Assembly (NCBI RefSeq): GCF_001884185.1
Contig: NZ_MAOE01000135.1
Coordinates: 42,893-106,892, forward strand
Origin: Bacillus albus
Lineage (GTDB): Bacteria; Bacillota; Bacilli; Bacillales; Bacillaceae_G
Direction of reading: 5' to 3'
DNA: 64,000 nucleotides
Shown: positions 34,101-43,674 of the stretch, piece after piece
Numbering within the stretch: the first letter of the stretch is position 1
Layout of the letters: each line of letters begins with the position of its first letter
Notes under the pieces: generated by a model
Told to the model about the DNA's origin: nothing
The model's database searches: none
Seen by the model: only the letters and a program-made list of their open reading frames with translations
Made by a program: the position numbers and the translations under genes

Positions 34101-35492
34101 TTAACTAATTTTTGAATTAGGCGTTTCATCAATCTTATGAAACCCTTTCATGTAGTACACGATAGCTAAGCCGATAAGCCAAATAGGACCGACGATTAAT
34201 GCGATTCGTGTATCTTCTGAATACGCCATTATACCTAATACGAGTGCAAGGAAAGCGAGTGAGAAATATGAACTTAATGGATGTAAAGGCATTTTATATG
34301 TTAGCTTGTCCTTCTTATCTGTTTGCAATCCTTTACGGAATTTAATTTGAGCGATTAATATAATGCCCCAAGTCCAAATTGCCCCGAAAGTTGAAATACT
34401 AGTGAGCCATGTAAATACTTTTGCGGGCACAAGATAGTTTAATATAACACCAACGAGTAAGACGGTAGCTGTTGCTACAATTCCTTGACTTGGAATCCCG
34501 TTTTTATTTAAACGACCGAATCTTTCAGGAGCCTTTTTCTGCTGAGCTAATGTAAACAGCATACGGCCTGTACTAAATAAACCACCATTACAAGAAGAAA
34601 GAGCTGCTGTTAATACGACAAAGTTAATAATCCCTGCTGCTTTTGCAATACCAATTTGTTGGAATGTTAATACGAATGGACTGCCTTTCTCACCAAGTTC
34701 GTTCCATGGATAAATTGCCATCATAACGAATAGAGCCCCAACGTAGAACAGTAATATTCTCCAAAATACGTTATCGATTGCTTTTGCGAGTGTTTTTTTC
34801 GGATTTTGCGCTTCACCCGCTGTAACCCCAATTAATTCAACGCCTAAATAAGCGAATAACACCATTTGCATGGAGAGTAGTAACCCAGAAAAACCATTCG
34901 GGAACCAACCGCCATGTGACCAAAGATTGGAAATGCCGGTAGCGATACCGCCGTTTCCAAATCCGAATAAAATAATACCAGCTCCAACAATTATCATACA
35001 GATAATTGTGACAATTTTGATGAGAGCAAACCAAAATTCAAGTTCTCCAAATACTTTTACGGATAAAAAGTTGAAAGCACTCATTAATAATAGAGCGAGT
35101 AAAGCCCAAGTCCAGCGCGGGATATCTGGGAACCAGTATTGCATGTAAATGCCAGCTGCTGTAATTTCAGCCATACAAGTCACAACCCATAAGAACCAGT
35201 AGTTCCAACCGGTAATATAGCCAGCTAGCGGTCCAAGGTAATCATAAGCATATTTACTAAAAGAACCGGCAACAGGTTGTTCAATTGCCATTTCTCCGAG
35301 TGCTCGCATAATGAAAAAAATAACGAGTCCAGCAATCATATAGCCTAGTAGAATAGAAGGGCCAGCTAGCTTAATAGCAGAAGCGGATCCTAGAAATAGT
35401 CCAACGCCAATAGCTGAACCGAGTGACATTAAAGTAATATGTCGTTCTTTTAAACCGCGGTTTAAAGTTCCAGATTTGTTTGTTTGCTGCAT
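34101..35492 (-). CDS. Amino acid permease, AAT family (ProY/HutM-like)
   Basis: A 463-residue APC-superfamily permease with 12 membrane segments. The family start is clear: LKERHITLMSLGSAIGVGLFLGSA (in part), then AGPSILLGYMIAG and ALGEMAIEQPVAGSFSKYA. LGVELIGVTAGEAQNPKKTLAKAI is the loop conserved among the AAT transporters. It imports an amino acid with protons; proline, histidine and related substrates are possible. AAGGGGGA stands before the ATG. The gene is monocistronic. Confidence 0.9.
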   Translation of the reverse strand: MQQTNKSGTLNRGLKERHITLMSLGSAIGVGLFLGSASAIKLAGPSILLGYMIAGLVIFFIMRALGEMAIEQPVAGSFSKYAYDYLGPLAGYITGWNYWFLWVVTCMAEITAAGIYMQYWFPDIPRWTWALLALLLMSAFNFLSVKVFGELEFWFALIKIVTIICMIIVGAGIILFGFGNGGIATGISNLWSHGGWFPNGFSGLLLSMQMVLFAYLGVELIGVTAGEAQNPKKTLAKAIDNVFWRILLFYVGALFVMMAIYPWNELGEKGSPFVLTFQQIGIAKAAGIINFVVLTAALSSCNGGLFSTGRMLFTLAQQKKAPERFGRLNKNGIPSQGIVATATVLLVGVILNYLVPAKVFTWLTSISTFGAIWTWGIILIAQIKFRKGLQTDKKDKLTYKMPLHPLSSYFSLAFLALVLGIMAYSEDTRIALIVGPIWLIGLAIVYYMKGFHKIDETPNSKIS

Positions 35493-35642
35493 AAGAAGAA
35501 TCCCCCTTGTAGAGTGAACGATATTTGAATGCGTTTACTAAGTGTTTAACTATTTCAAATTATAAAACATTTCTATCTGTTATGCTACAAAAATAAACGT
35601 AGTTAACTGTACTACATCTATACTTGTCAGACTTAAACTTAA

Positions 35643-35654
35643 AATTCGAACTAT
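35643..35654. promoter_or_regulatory. Predicted PurR box upstream of the purine permease
   Basis: AATTCGAACTAT matches AWWWCGAACWWT at every position. A second CGAA lies 11 bases downstream (35658). No guanine riboswitch core was seen in 35493-35772, so purine control would act through PurR. Confidence 0.5.
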
Positions 35655-35772
35655 TAGCGAATATATTGACTCTTCTTTTTATTGATTGTTAAGATTAAGT
35701 ATTATATTTTCTCACATACTAGTAAGAAAAGAATGTGTGATAATAATTCAGATGTAGGAAGGGTACATAACC

Positions 35773-37065
35773 ATGTTTCAATTACAAAAATATAACACTT
35801 CTGTGAAGCAAGAGCTTTTAGCTGGCATCACAACTTTTTTTACATTTGCGTATATTCTTGTCATCAATCCGAAAATATTATCTGATGCAGGTGTACCATT
35901 TGATCAAGCTTTTACGGCAACTATTATTGCGACGGTTGTAGGGACGCTATGTATGGCGTTTTTAGCTAACTATCCAATTGTTATTGCTCCAGCTATGGGA
36001 ATGAATGCGTATTTTGCTTATTCTGTTGTTCAACAGGCAGAGGGGATTACATATGTAATTGCGTTTTCAGCAGTATTTGTAACAGGTATCATTTTTCTTT
36101 TATTATCATTCACTTCATTTAGGCAAAAGCTAATTGTCGCAATTCCTGACAGTTTAAAACATGCGATTGCAGGTGGGATTGGACTATTTATTGCTTTTAT
36201 TGGATTACGCCTTTCTGGAATTATCGTTGATCATCCATCTAATTTAGTTACGATTGGTGATTTTCATTCTCCAGCCGTTATTTTAACTTTAATTGGTTTA
36301 ATATTAGCGGCGGTATTAATGGCATTGCGTGTGAGCGGTGCATTATTTATTAGTATGATTGTGACTGGCGTTATCGCCTTCTTTACAGGGCAACTGAAGT
36401 TTACGGATAAAATTGTTGCGATGCCTCATTTACCAGAGGGTATTATCGTTTCAAACCCAATCAACGCCTTTTCAGATGTAATTGAATATGGATTATATGG
36501 TGTTGTATTTTCATTTTTACTTGTACTGTTATTTGATACAACAGGTGCATTACTTGGTTTGATTAAACAAGCAGGTTTAATTACAGATAATACAGAGAAA
36601 CGTTTTGGTAAAGCGTTTATTGCAGATGCAATTGGCGGGACTACAGGCTCTATCTTTGGAACAAGCCCAACGGCAGCGACGATTGAGTCTTCAGCTGGTA
36701 TTGCTGCGGGTGGTAAAACAGGATTAACAGGTATTGTAGTAGTCGGTCTAACGATTATAACGGCATTCTTCAGCCCTGTAATTGCTTCTTTATCAAGTGT
36801 AGCCGCTATTACAGCTCCTTCATTAATTATTGTAGGTAGTTTAATGGCGCAAAGTCTTCGTGATATTAATTGGAATGAATTTGAAGATGCATTACCAGCA
36901 TTTTTAATTTTCGTTGGTATTCCGTTAACGTCTAGTATTGCGAATGGAATTGCAATTGGATTTTTAGTGTATCCAGTCTTAAAAATTGTGAAAGGAAAAG
37001 GGATGGAAGTACATCCGTTACTATACTTATTTACAATTTTATTTGGATGTCATTTATTCTTATAA
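35773..37065 (+). CDS. Hypoxanthine/guanine permease, NCS2 AzgA subfamily (PbuG/PbuO-like)
   Basis: A 430-residue purine importer with about 12-14 membrane segments. Family motifs are NPKILSDAGVP and YPIVIAPAMGMNAYFAYSVV near the N-terminus, then LLFDTTGALLGL, and FGTSPTAATIESSAGIAAGGKTGLT (in part), the substrate-site loop of AzgA permeases. It likely imports hypoxanthine and guanine with protons. The ribosome site is AGGAAGGG. Its own terminator follows, and a PurR box lies 120 bases upstream. Confidence 0.92.
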   Translation: MFQLQKYNTSVKQELLAGITTFFTFAYILVINPKILSDAGVPFDQAFTATIIATVVGTLCMAFLANYPIVIAPAMGMNAYFAYSVVQQAEGITYVIAFSAVFVTGIIFLLLSFTSFRQKLIVAIPDSLKHAIAGGIGLFIAFIGLRLSGIIVDHPSNLVTIGDFHSPAVILTLIGLILAAVLMALRVSGALFISMIVTGVIAFFTGQLKFTDKIVAMPHLPEGIIVSNPINAFSDVIEYGLYGVVFSFLLVLLFDTTGALLGLIKQAGLITDNTEKRFGKAFIADAIGGTTGSIFGTSPTAATIESSAGIAAGGKTGLTGIVVVGLTIITAFFSPVIASLSSVAAITAPSLIIVGSLMAQSLRDINWNEFEDALPAFLIFVGIPLTSSIANGIAIGFLVYPVLKIVKGKGMEVHPLLYLFTILFGCHLFL

Positions 37066-37078
37066 TATAGATATAGGA

Positions 37079-37110
37079 GAGGGAGCTTCTTATGGGAAGC
37101 TCCTTTTTTG
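37079..37110 (+). terminator. Terminator after the purine permease
   Basis: GGGAGCTTC/GGAAGCTCC with a short loop and T-run. Confidence 0.88.
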
Positions 37111-37117
37111 TGTATAA

Positions 37118-37226
37118 TAAAGTGAAACTATAATCAGTGGGGGCAGTTAATTTCCCGCTTAACTACTTTGCTCTAGCCGAATATTGAGGTAGAGTGCTAA
37201 TAGCAGGATAAAGTGAAATTATAGTC
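37118..37226. repeat. Imperfect direct repeat in the intergenic region
   Basis: AAAGTGAAACTATAATC (from about 37119) recurs as AAAGTGAAATTATAGTC (from about 37210), 91 bases apart. The stretch between includes GTGGGGGCAG and several short complementary segments. It may be a decayed interspersed repeat of the B. cereus group, which I cannot confirm without a genome-wide search. Confidence 0.4.
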
Positions 37227-37293
37227 GATTAAGCAAAATATAAATTACTTAATGGAATATATATGTTACAATAAGGGTAGAGGAGGAACATGA

Positions 37294-37494
37294 ATGGCTG
37301 TAAGTAAAATAAAAGTCGCGCGTGTTCAATTAGATTTAACACAGCAACAATTAGCAGAAAAAGTAGGCGTTACAAGGCAAACGATTAGTTTAATTGAGAA
37401 GGGGAAATATAACCCGTCTTTAGATTTATGTTTGAAAATTTGTTATGCGGTAGATAAAACATTGAATGATTTATTTTGGGAGGAAGAGGAGTGA
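37294..37494 (+). CDS. Xre-family HTH regulator (second of two similar pairs)
   Basis: A 66-residue single-domain regulator (LDLTQQQLAEKVGVTRQTISLIEKGKYNPSL) very similar in design to the protein at 24820, sharing AEKVGVTRQTI. It ends in an acidic tail (FWEEEE). The ATG follows AGAGGAGG. It lies 4 bases before a small membrane protein gene, repeating the HTH-plus-membrane-partner arrangement. It probably controls the same operon. Confidence 0.88.
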   Translation: MAVSKIKVARVQLDLTQQQLAEKVGVTRQTISLIEKGKYNPSLDLCLKICYAVDKTLNDLFWEEEE

Positions 37495-37498
37495 GAGG

Positions 37499-37927
37499 AT
37501 GAGGATTGTGAAAGATGAACGTTTAATGATTGAGGGGCTAAAACATATTAGACTGGTTTTCATCTTACAAAATATCGTCATACTAGGTATTGTTTTTTAT
37601 CGCTACGTTTTGCAAGATGCAGGATATGAAAGTGTTTCAGATTTATTAATGGTATTTATGTGCGGGATAATAGTTATTAACTTTTTAAACTTAAAAAATT
37701 CGGTGGAAGTGTATGAGCATACAGGGGGAGTATCACGCAGTTATTTCATGAAGCTATTATTCATTCCTATAGGTATTGTTATTGGGATTTTAGCTATTTG
37801 TATCGTTGTAACACCGGATATTTCGATAAAAGAAATTAGTATAACAGGACTTATTATGTTTGCTTGTTTTTTAGTTCCTAGTTTGTTTATATACATATAT
37901 ATGAAAAGAATAAAAAGTGAAGATTGA
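37499..37927 (+). CDS. Membrane partner of the second HTH regulator
   Basis: A 142-residue protein with about four membrane segments arranged as two pairs (near 15-31, 41-58, 82-104 and 113-133). A charged central loop (LKNSVEVYEHTGGVSRSYFMK) separates them. Start ATG 37499 follows GGAAGAGGAGTGAGAGG and leaves 4 bases after the HTH stop. It has the same layout as the protein at 25031, though I see little direct residue identity. Function unknown. Confidence 0.72.
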   Translation: MRIVKDERLMIEGLKHIRLVFILQNIVILGIVFYRYVLQDAGYESVSDLLMVFMCGIIVINFLNLKNSVEVYEHTGGVSRSYFMKLLFIPIGIVIGILAICIVVTPDISIKEISITGLIMFACFLVPSLFIYIYMKRIKSED

Positions 37928-37928
37928 A

Positions 37929-37974
37929 ATATAAGAAAGGCTTTCCCATATTGGGGAAAGCCTTTCTTATATTC
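37929..37974. terminator. Bidirectional terminator between convergent genes
   Basis: A near-perfect stem of about 19 bp (AAGAAAGGCTTTCCC/GGGAAAGCCTTTCTT at its core). It covers the end of the acetyltransferase gene. Confidence 0.92.
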
Positions 37975-38404
37975 TTTTATATAGTACTTTATGAAGACCA
38001 ATCGGTTCAATTTCAAAGATTTCACCATGTTCCTGGAAGCCTAAGCGCTTGTAATAGTCAGCTACAGTAATTCGGCCATTACACCATAATATATTTGCTT
38101 GGCGTTCTTGCAAGACTTGTTCCGCCTTCTGAATTAAGGAGCTTCCAGCACGTTTGTTTCGAAATTCAGGTAATGTTGCCATTCCTCGTAGACGATAATG
38201 AATACCCGTTGGTAAGTCGGGATATATTTCTTTTGAGAAGGAAGCGATACTAATGAGTTCATCGTTTATAAATGCGCCTAAGTGAAAGGTGTCTGTTTCA
38301 TAATCGGAAGGGTATTTACAATTTGCTAATGTTTGATTTGGGCGTAAAATTTTTTGACGTAATACGTAAGTTTCAGATCCCTCAATATTTTTCACGGTAA
38401 TCAT
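37967..38404 (-). CDS. GNAT-family N-acetyltransferase
   Basis: A 145-residue acyltransferase of the GNAT fold. The acetyl-CoA site is seen as RLRGMATLPEFRNKRAGSSLI (in part about 72-92), a variant of the usual R/QxxGxG/A motif A, followed by a helix (QKAEQVLQERQA) and the C-terminal YKRLGFQEHGEIFEI typical of motif B. The acceptor substrate is unknown. AAAGGATG precedes the ATG. A small membrane gene lies 15 bases upstream on the same strand, so the two may be co-transcribed. Confidence 0.88.
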   Translation of the reverse strand: MITVKNIEGSETYVLRQKILRPNQTLANCKYPSDYETDTFHLGAFINDELISIASFSKEIYPDLPTGIHYRLRGMATLPEFRNKRAGSSLIQKAEQVLQERQANILWCNGRITVADYYKRLGFQEHGEIFEIEPIGLHKVLYKRI

Positions 38405-38418
38405 ATTAACATCCTTTC

Positions 38419-38640
38419 TTATAAGGCTTTTTCTGTTAATTGTATAAAGAAATAGGCAGGTGCAGCGAGAAGTCCGAGTATGCTAGCAGTTCCGAGAAGG
38501 AGTGAAAGTAGGAGGCACGAGTATTTTATTCTATTCGATTTTTTCCATCCATAACTACAAATTTCAATGCTAACACCGATGAGAATAATAGCAACGAGTA
38601 TTTCCGCTAATAATAAAAGAGCTAAAGTTACAATAGACAT
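38419..38640 (-). CDS. Small membrane protein, two TM segments
   Basis: A 73-residue hydrophobic protein with segments at about 5-25 (LALLLLAEILVAIILIGVSI) and 40-65 (LLLSLLLGTASILGLLAAPAYFF), joined by a short basic loop (GWKKSNRIKYS). ATG 38640 is favoured because GAGGATGG lies 8 bases upstream; ATGs up to 12 codons earlier are possible. It is just upstream of the GNAT gene. Function unknown. Confidence 0.6.
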   Translation of the reverse strand: MSIVTLALLLLAEILVAIILIGVSIEICSYGWKKSNRIKYSCLLLSLLLGTASILGLLAAPAYFFIQLTEKAL

Positions 38641-38693
38641 AGTGTGATCCATCCTCATAATATGTGATAGTAACATTTTACCATATAAAATGG

Positions 38694-38729
38694 AAAAAAA
38701 TGCCCCTCAATTATGTGAGGGGCATTTTC
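38694..38729 (-). terminator. Terminator of the cation antiporter gene
   Basis: AATGCCCCTCA/TGAGGGGCATT with a 6-base loop and seven T on the minus strand. Confidence 0.9.
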
Positions 38730-40558
38730 TATTCTAATATGCTTTTTAGTGTATCGATATGTTCTTTTGAACCTGTTACAAGTAATGTATCACCGTGCTG
38801 TAGTCTCGTATCACCATGCGGAATTAATGCTTTATTCCCGCGATAAATTTGAATGACTAGTACATCGCCTAAAAACGGGAGGCGGCGAAGTGCCACGCCG
38901 TTATATTTATTGCTTCGTAGTTCAACTTCACGGACTGTTTCGTTTGCTGTTGTAATTAAGCGAACGAGACTTGGTTTATCAATAAGTGCACGTAATAGAA
39001 TACGTGTAGAGTTAATTGTTGAGAACACAGCGATATGTTCTTGCGTTGCTTTTTCTTGTAGAAGAGGATCTTCTACACTTGCAATAACATGTTCAACACC
39101 TAGTTCTTTTGCGTGCTCTGCTAATAATAAGTTTTGCTCATCATCACTTGTTGCAACAACAACACGGTCTGCGTTAAATGCTGTTTGTTCAGTTAATGAT
39201 GCGATTGTGATGTCGTCTAATTTTACGATAGGGAAGTCATGTGATGTCGCTTCTTCATCATTTATTTTATTTTGACGCATCATATAAAGTGTTACGTCAT
39301 AATCTTCTCGTTTTAAATCAAGTGATAACGGAAGTGTAATTCTGCTTGCGCCAATAATAGAAACTTTTGGTTTTGGTGTTTCTACTTTCGGGAACATCTT
39401 TTTAAATAATATAGGTGCAAAAATACAAGTAATAACTGCGCTTAAAATAAGTGAAGCAGATAAACTTGGACTTATGATCCCTAGTTTTTCACCAATTTGT
39501 GCAGCTGCAATGACTAAAGAAAGTGTCGATGTTAATAAGATGGCACTTCCTAGTACGATATTCCGTGGATACCATTTGCGTAAAACAAGTGATGGTAACA
39601 GCTTTGAAATAAAGAGTCCTACAATTAAAATGGGGATCATTAACATGCTAGAAGGTTCTTTGAAAATAGACCAAACCTCTAAATTTACACCAACCATTAC
39701 GAAGAAAATAGGAATGAAGAAACCATATCCGATGGAATCGAGCTTTTCAACCATATCTTCATTTGGTGATAATAATGATACGAGTACCCCTGCTAAGAAG
39801 GCACCTAAAATATTTTCAGCTCCAACAGATTCAGATAACCCAACTAATATTAAGATGAGTGCAAAAACAGCTCGTGTATCAATTTGTACACTACCAGCTT
39901 TTAAGCTATCTAAGTATGGAATGTTTTTAAAGCGTTTTGCAACGAAGTAAATAACAATACCAGCGCCGAATAGAAGAAGAAGGAGCCACATGCTTTGTCC
40001 GCTTTCGGAATTTAATCCGACGAATACAGCGAGTAAAATCATTGTAACTAAATCTGCAATAACAGCGACTAATAAAATGATTTGTCCAATTGCCGTTTTT
40101 CCTAAGTTATTCTCTTTTAATGTTGGTACGACAACACCTAAAGAAATAGTTGAAATGATTAAAGTCATGAACATTGCATTATCTACAAATCCTAGCCATA
40201 CGAATAGTAATGATAGGGCATAAGATAAGATGAAAATAAATAAGAAGATAATGCTTGCTGCTTGGAATGTGTTTGGTTCGTTTGTCGTATTCTTTTTCCC
40301 TTTTTGTTTAAAGATAGAAAAGTCAATTTCTAAACCGCTTAAAAACATAAGGAAGATAAATCCTAGTGTCGATAAGACTTGAAGCCACATATCTGGCTCA
40401 ATAATATTAAACCCACTTTTACCTACAAAGATTCCTGCGATGATTTCTGCAACAACGACAGGAAGTGCTTTTAATTTAAAGCGCTGTAACAAAAGGGGAA
40501 CGAAAAACGCGATTGCAACGACAACCATAAGTGATAGAACAGAAGTGTGATGTTCCAT
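38729..40558 (-). CDS. CPA2 monovalent cation:proton antiporter with TrkA domains
   Basis: A 609-residue KefB-like protein. Residues 1-385 form about 12 membrane segments with the CPA2 landmarks MFLSGLEIDFSIFK and GAENILGAFLAGVLVS. A TrkA-N/RCK nucleotide-binding domain follows (about 400-515; VSIIGASRITLPLSL, VVVATSDDEQNLLLAEHAKELG), then TrkA-C (about 530-609, RLQHGDTLLVTGSKEHI). It likely exchanges K+ or Na+ for protons under ligand control. ATG 40558 follows AAGGGAGAGAA; the longer in-frame extension has no ribosome site. Confidence 0.9.
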   Translation of the reverse strand: MEHHTSVLSLMVVVAIAFFVPLLLQRFKLKALPVVVAEIIAGIFVGKSGFNIIEPDMWLQVLSTLGFIFLMFLSGLEIDFSIFKQKGKKNTTNEPNTFQAASIIFLFIFILSYALSLLFVWLGFVDNAMFMTLIISTISLGVVVPTLKENNLGKTAIGQIILLVAVIADLVTMILLAVFVGLNSESGQSMWLLLLLFGAGIVIYFVAKRFKNIPYLDSLKAGSVQIDTRAVFALILILVGLSESVGAENILGAFLAGVLVSLLSPNEDMVEKLDSIGYGFFIPIFFVMVGVNLEVWSIFKEPSSMLMIPILIVGLFISKLLPSLVLRKWYPRNIVLGSAILLTSTLSLVIAAAQIGEKLGIISPSLSASLILSAVITCIFAPILFKKMFPKVETPKPKVSIIGASRITLPLSLDLKREDYDVTLYMMRQNKINDEEATSHDFPIVKLDDITIASLTEQTAFNADRVVVATSDDEQNLLLAEHAKELGVEHVIASVEDPLLQEKATQEHIAVFSTINSTRILLRALIDKPSLVRLITTANETVREVELRSNKYNGVALRRLPFLGDVLVIQIYRGNKALIPHGDTRLQHGDTLLVTGSKEHIDTLKSILE

Positions 40559-40733
40559 TGCGTTCTCTCCCTTCAAATAAATATAGTACTTATTTAGCCA
40601 TATAATAGGTAGAAAAGCAACGCATATGGATTCGATTTCATAAAGAAAGAGTTTTCTTAACATTTGTCATAATAAGTATATTTTTCATGATTTTGTTGTT
40701 AATTCCGTAATGTGGATGTAATAGGGGGAGTAA

Positions 40734-40770
40734 TAAAAAAAGACCGCTGAGAAATCTCAGCAGTCTTTTT
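40734..40770 (-). terminator. Terminator of the qox operon
   Basis: AGAC(C/T)GCTGAGA/TCTCAG(C)AGTCT stem; seven T on the minus strand. Confidence 0.9.
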
Positions 40771-40778
40771 CATGTACA

Positions 40779-41090
40779 TTACATTGAGAAGAAGATCCAT
40801 ACAGTTAAACCAACTGTTGCAGTTGCAACGAAGAAACTGTATATCATAGTAAGAATTTGAACTCTTCCTTCTCCTTCTTTTAAATGCATGAACATAATTA
40901 ATTGTAACAACGCTTGCGCAACAGCCATTACGATAATAGTTGTTAAGATCGTTGAAAGTGGCAGGTTTGTATAAAGTGCCACGTATAGAGCTAGAAACGT
41001 TAGTGCAAGCGATAAAATAAATCCGAAAACGTGTGACCAAGGGAATCCGCTATGCGCGTGTCCGTTTGCTTGGTTGTTATTTTGACCCAT
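40779..41090 (-). CDS. qoxD: Cytochrome aa3 quinol oxidase subunit IV
   Basis: A 103-residue protein with three membrane segments (VFGFILSLALTFLALYVAL, ILTTIIVMAVAQALLQLIMF, IYSFFVATATVGLTVWIFF) and the family's LIMFMHLKEGEG motif. The N-terminus is His/Asn-rich and cytoplasmic (GQNNNQANGHAHSG). It begins directly after the qoxC stop, so translation is coupled. It stabilises the CuB region during assembly in related oxidases. Last gene of the operon. Confidence 0.93.
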   Translation of the reverse strand: MGQNNNQANGHAHSGFPWSHVFGFILSLALTFLALYVALYTNLPLSTILTTIIVMAVAQALLQLIMFMHLKEGEGRVQILTMIYSFFVATATVGLTVWIFFSM

Positions 41091-41693
41091 TTACGCCACC
41101 ATCCCGTTCAAGTAAACTAGTGTGTAAATAAAGACCCAAACAAGATCAAGGAAATGCCAGTATAAGCTGATAATGAATACTTTACGAGCTGTAACTGGTG
41201 TTAAACCTCGTTTTAAAATTTGGATAATAACACAAATTGCCCAAATGATACCGCCTGTTACGTGGGCTCCGTGCGTTCCAAGAAGAACGAAGAATGCAGA
41301 TAGGAAAGCACTTGTTTGAATTGTTGCGCCTTCACCGATGTACAAAATGAACTCTTCGATTTCAAAGAATAGGAAACCTGCACCTAAAAGTAATGTAAGG
41401 ATGAACCATCCAAGCATTGCTTTTTGATTGTGCTTACGCATTTCGTGAATTACGATACCACATGTGAAACTACTTGTTAAAAGTAGTAATGTTTGAATTA
41501 AAAGCGTTTTAAGTTCAAACAGTTGTGCTGGTGTTGGGCCATCTGCCGTACGACCAGCAAGTACTAGATAAGAGGCGAAAAGTGTTGCGAACAGCATAAT
41601 TTCAGCCCCAAGAAAAATCCAGAATCCTAGGATATTCAATCTGCTTTGCTCGGATTGATATTCCAAAGGTAAGCTTTTATCTAAAGCCGCCAT
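41091..41693 (-). CDS. qoxC: Cytochrome aa3 quinol oxidase subunit III
   Basis: A 200-residue protein with five membrane segments, typical of heme-copper oxidase subunit III of the short type. It includes LGFWIFLGAEIMLFATLFASY, LGTHGAHVTGGIIWA (subunit III signature with conserved His) and the end SLYWHFLDLVWVFIYTLVYL. It begins 13 bases after qoxB, with AGAGGTGA upstream. Confidence 0.95.
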   Translation of the reverse strand: MAALDKSLPLEYQSEQSRLNILGFWIFLGAEIMLFATLFASYLVLAGRTADGPTPAQLFELKTLLIQTLLLLTSSFTCGIVIHEMRKHNQKAMLGWFILTLLLGAGFLFFEIEEFILYIGEGATIQTSAFLSAFFVLLGTHGAHVTGGIIWAICVIIQILKRGLTPVTARKVFIISLYWHFLDLVWVFIYTLVYLNGMVA

Positions 41694-41706
41694 ATCATTT
41701 CACCTC

Positions 41707-43641
41707 TCATGCTACATGTTCTGATTTTTTAATTTCATCAACACTGATATAGTAACCGTCATCGTAATCGAATGAACGATAGATTAAGCAAGCTAAAATA
41801 CCAACGCCGCCGATTGCTGCAAGCCAGAACCAGCTAAATACTAATGCGAAACCTGCAAGACCGAAGAATAAAGACGCAATAATAGGCACACCAGAGTTAC
41901 TTGGCATGTGAATTGGTTTAATATCTTCTGCTGCTGGTGTAACTGTTTCTCCGCGTTTCTTCATGTACCAGAAAGCATCAGCTTCTTTGATTTCAGGAAG
42001 TTGCGCGAAGTTGTAATGTTGTACAGGAGATTGAGTTGCCCATTCAAGTGTACGGCCATCCCATGGATCTCCAGTTGTGTCACGTTCACCGTGACGAGCA
42101 CTCCAAATTACGTTGTAACAAAGAAGTAGGAAACCAATACCCATCATTACCGCACCAACAGATGCGATTTGGTTTAGCCATCCCCATCCAAGACTTTCAG
42201 AGTAAGTGTACATACGACGAGTCATACCGTCTAATCCTAAGAAGTACATTGGGAAGAAACAGATGTTGAATCCGCTCATAAAGATCCAGAATGTCCATTT
42301 ACCTAGGCGTTCATTTAACATATGACCAGTCATTTTTGGATACCAGAATGTGAATCCAGCAAGCATAGCAAATACTGTACCTGCGATTAATACGTAGTGG
42401 AAGTGAGCGATTAGGAAGTAGCTGTTATGGTACTGATAATCAGCTGCTGCCATACCAAGCATAACCCCTGTAACCCCACCGACTACGAAGTTTGGAATAA
42501 ATGCCAATGACCAAAGCATTGGAACTGTAAAACGAATACGTCCTTTATACAGTGTAAACAACCAGTTAAAGATCTTAACACCGGTTGGAATCGAAATCGC
42601 CATTGTCGAAATCGAGAAGAATGAGTTAACCGCTGGACCTGCACCCATCGTGAAGAAGTGGTGAAGCCATACGACGAAACTTAGTAAAGAAATTGCAACC
42701 ATTGAGTATACCATCGCACTGTAACCGAATAGACGTTTACGTGAGAATGTACTAATGATTTCAGAGAAAATACCGAATGCCGGTAAAATAACGATATATA
42801 CTTCAGGGTGACCCCATACCCAGAATAGGTTGGCCCATAACATGGGCATACCGCCGCTCGCCATCGTAAAGAAGTGAGCATCGAATAGACGGTCAAATGT
42901 CATTAATGCAAGAGCAACTGTTAATACTGGGAAAGCGAAAATAATGATAATCGTTGTAATTAAGATTGACCAAGTAAACATTGGCATTCTCATTAAAGTC
43001 ATACCAGGTGTACGCATTTTTAAGATAGTAACAAGGAAGTTAATACCTGTCATTAACGTACCGAGACCTGAAATCTGTAATGCAATTGCGTAGTAGTTAT
43101 TTCCTACACCAGAAGTAAACTCTGTACCTGCCATTGGGAAGTAAGAAGTCCACCCAGCGTCTGGAGAACCACCGATTACGAAAGCGATGTTGAATAACAT
43201 TGCTCCGACAAAGAATAACCAGAAACTTAAAGCATTTAAGAACGGATATGCAACGTCACGAGCACCAATTTGTAATGGTACTACAAGGTTCATTAATCCC
43301 ATAACGAACGGCATCGCCATGAAAAGAATCATAACTGTACCGTGTGTTGTGAAGATTCCGTTATAGTGTTCAGCATTTAAATAAGTTGTTTCTGGGAATG
43401 TTAACTGTGCACGGATCATTAAACCGTCCATACCACCACGGAATAACATGATAACCGCAGAGATAATATACATGGCCCCAATCTTTTTATGGTCAACAGT
43501 TGTTAACCATTCGTCCCAAAGCCATTTCCATTTTTTATACTTTGTTAGTACGAAAATGATTGCTAATGTCACAAGAACGATAGAAGCGTCTGCACCGTAA
43601 ATAATCGGGTCACCTGTGACAAAGAATTCATCAAGCTTCAC
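41707..43641 (-). CDS. qoxB: Cytochrome aa3 quinol oxidase subunit I
   Basis: The catalytic subunit, 644 residues and about 14-15 membrane segments, holding low-spin heme a and the heme a3-CuB centre. Ligand regions are visible: FTTHGTVMI (heme His), [15 protein letters not shown] (CuB His cross-linked to Tyr), HHFFT (CuB His pair), and [12 protein letters not shown] (heme a3 and heme a His). The GTG at 43641 is favoured: GGAG lies 8 bases before it, whereas the GTG at 43650 overlaps that site, and the resulting [12 protein letters not shown] resembles other QoxB starts. Confidence 0.95.
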   Translation of the reverse strand: MKLDEFFVTGDPIIYGADASIVLVTLAIIFVLTKYKKWKWLWDEWLTTVDHKKIGAMYIISAVIMLFRGGMDGLMIRAQLTFPETTYLNAEHYNGIFTTHGTVMILFMAMPFVMGLMNLVVPLQIGARDVAYPFLNALSFWLFFVGAMLFNIAFVIGGSPDAGWTSYFPMAGTEFTSGVGNNYYAIALQISGLGTLMTGINFLVTILKMRTPGMTLMRMPMFTWSILITTIIIIFAFPVLTVALALMTFDRLFDAHFFTMASGGMPMLWANLFWVWGHPEVYIVILPAFGIFSEIISTFSRKRLFGYSAMVYSMVAISLLSFVVWLHHFFTMGAGPAVNSFFSISTMAISIPTGVKIFNWLFTLYKGRIRFTVPMLWSLAFIPNFVVGGVTGVMLGMAAADYQYHNSYFLIAHFHYVLIAGTVFAMLAGFTFWYPKMTGHMLNERLGKWTFWIFMSGFNICFFPMYFLGLDGMTRRMYTYSESLGWGWLNQIASVGAVMMGIGFLLLCYNVIWSARHGERDTTGDPWDGRTLEWATQSPVQHYNFAQLPEIKEADAFWYMKKRGETVTPAAEDIKPIHMPSNSGVPIIASLFFGLAGFALVFSWFWLAAIGGVGILACLIYRSFDYDDGYYISVDEIKKSEHVA

Positions 43642-43674
43642 TGTGTTCACTCCAATCTGTTGGAATTATAGCTA

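Noticed and set aside
35493-35772. Purine riboswitch before the NCS2 permease
   Set aside because: No conserved core or three-way-junction pattern was found by eye.
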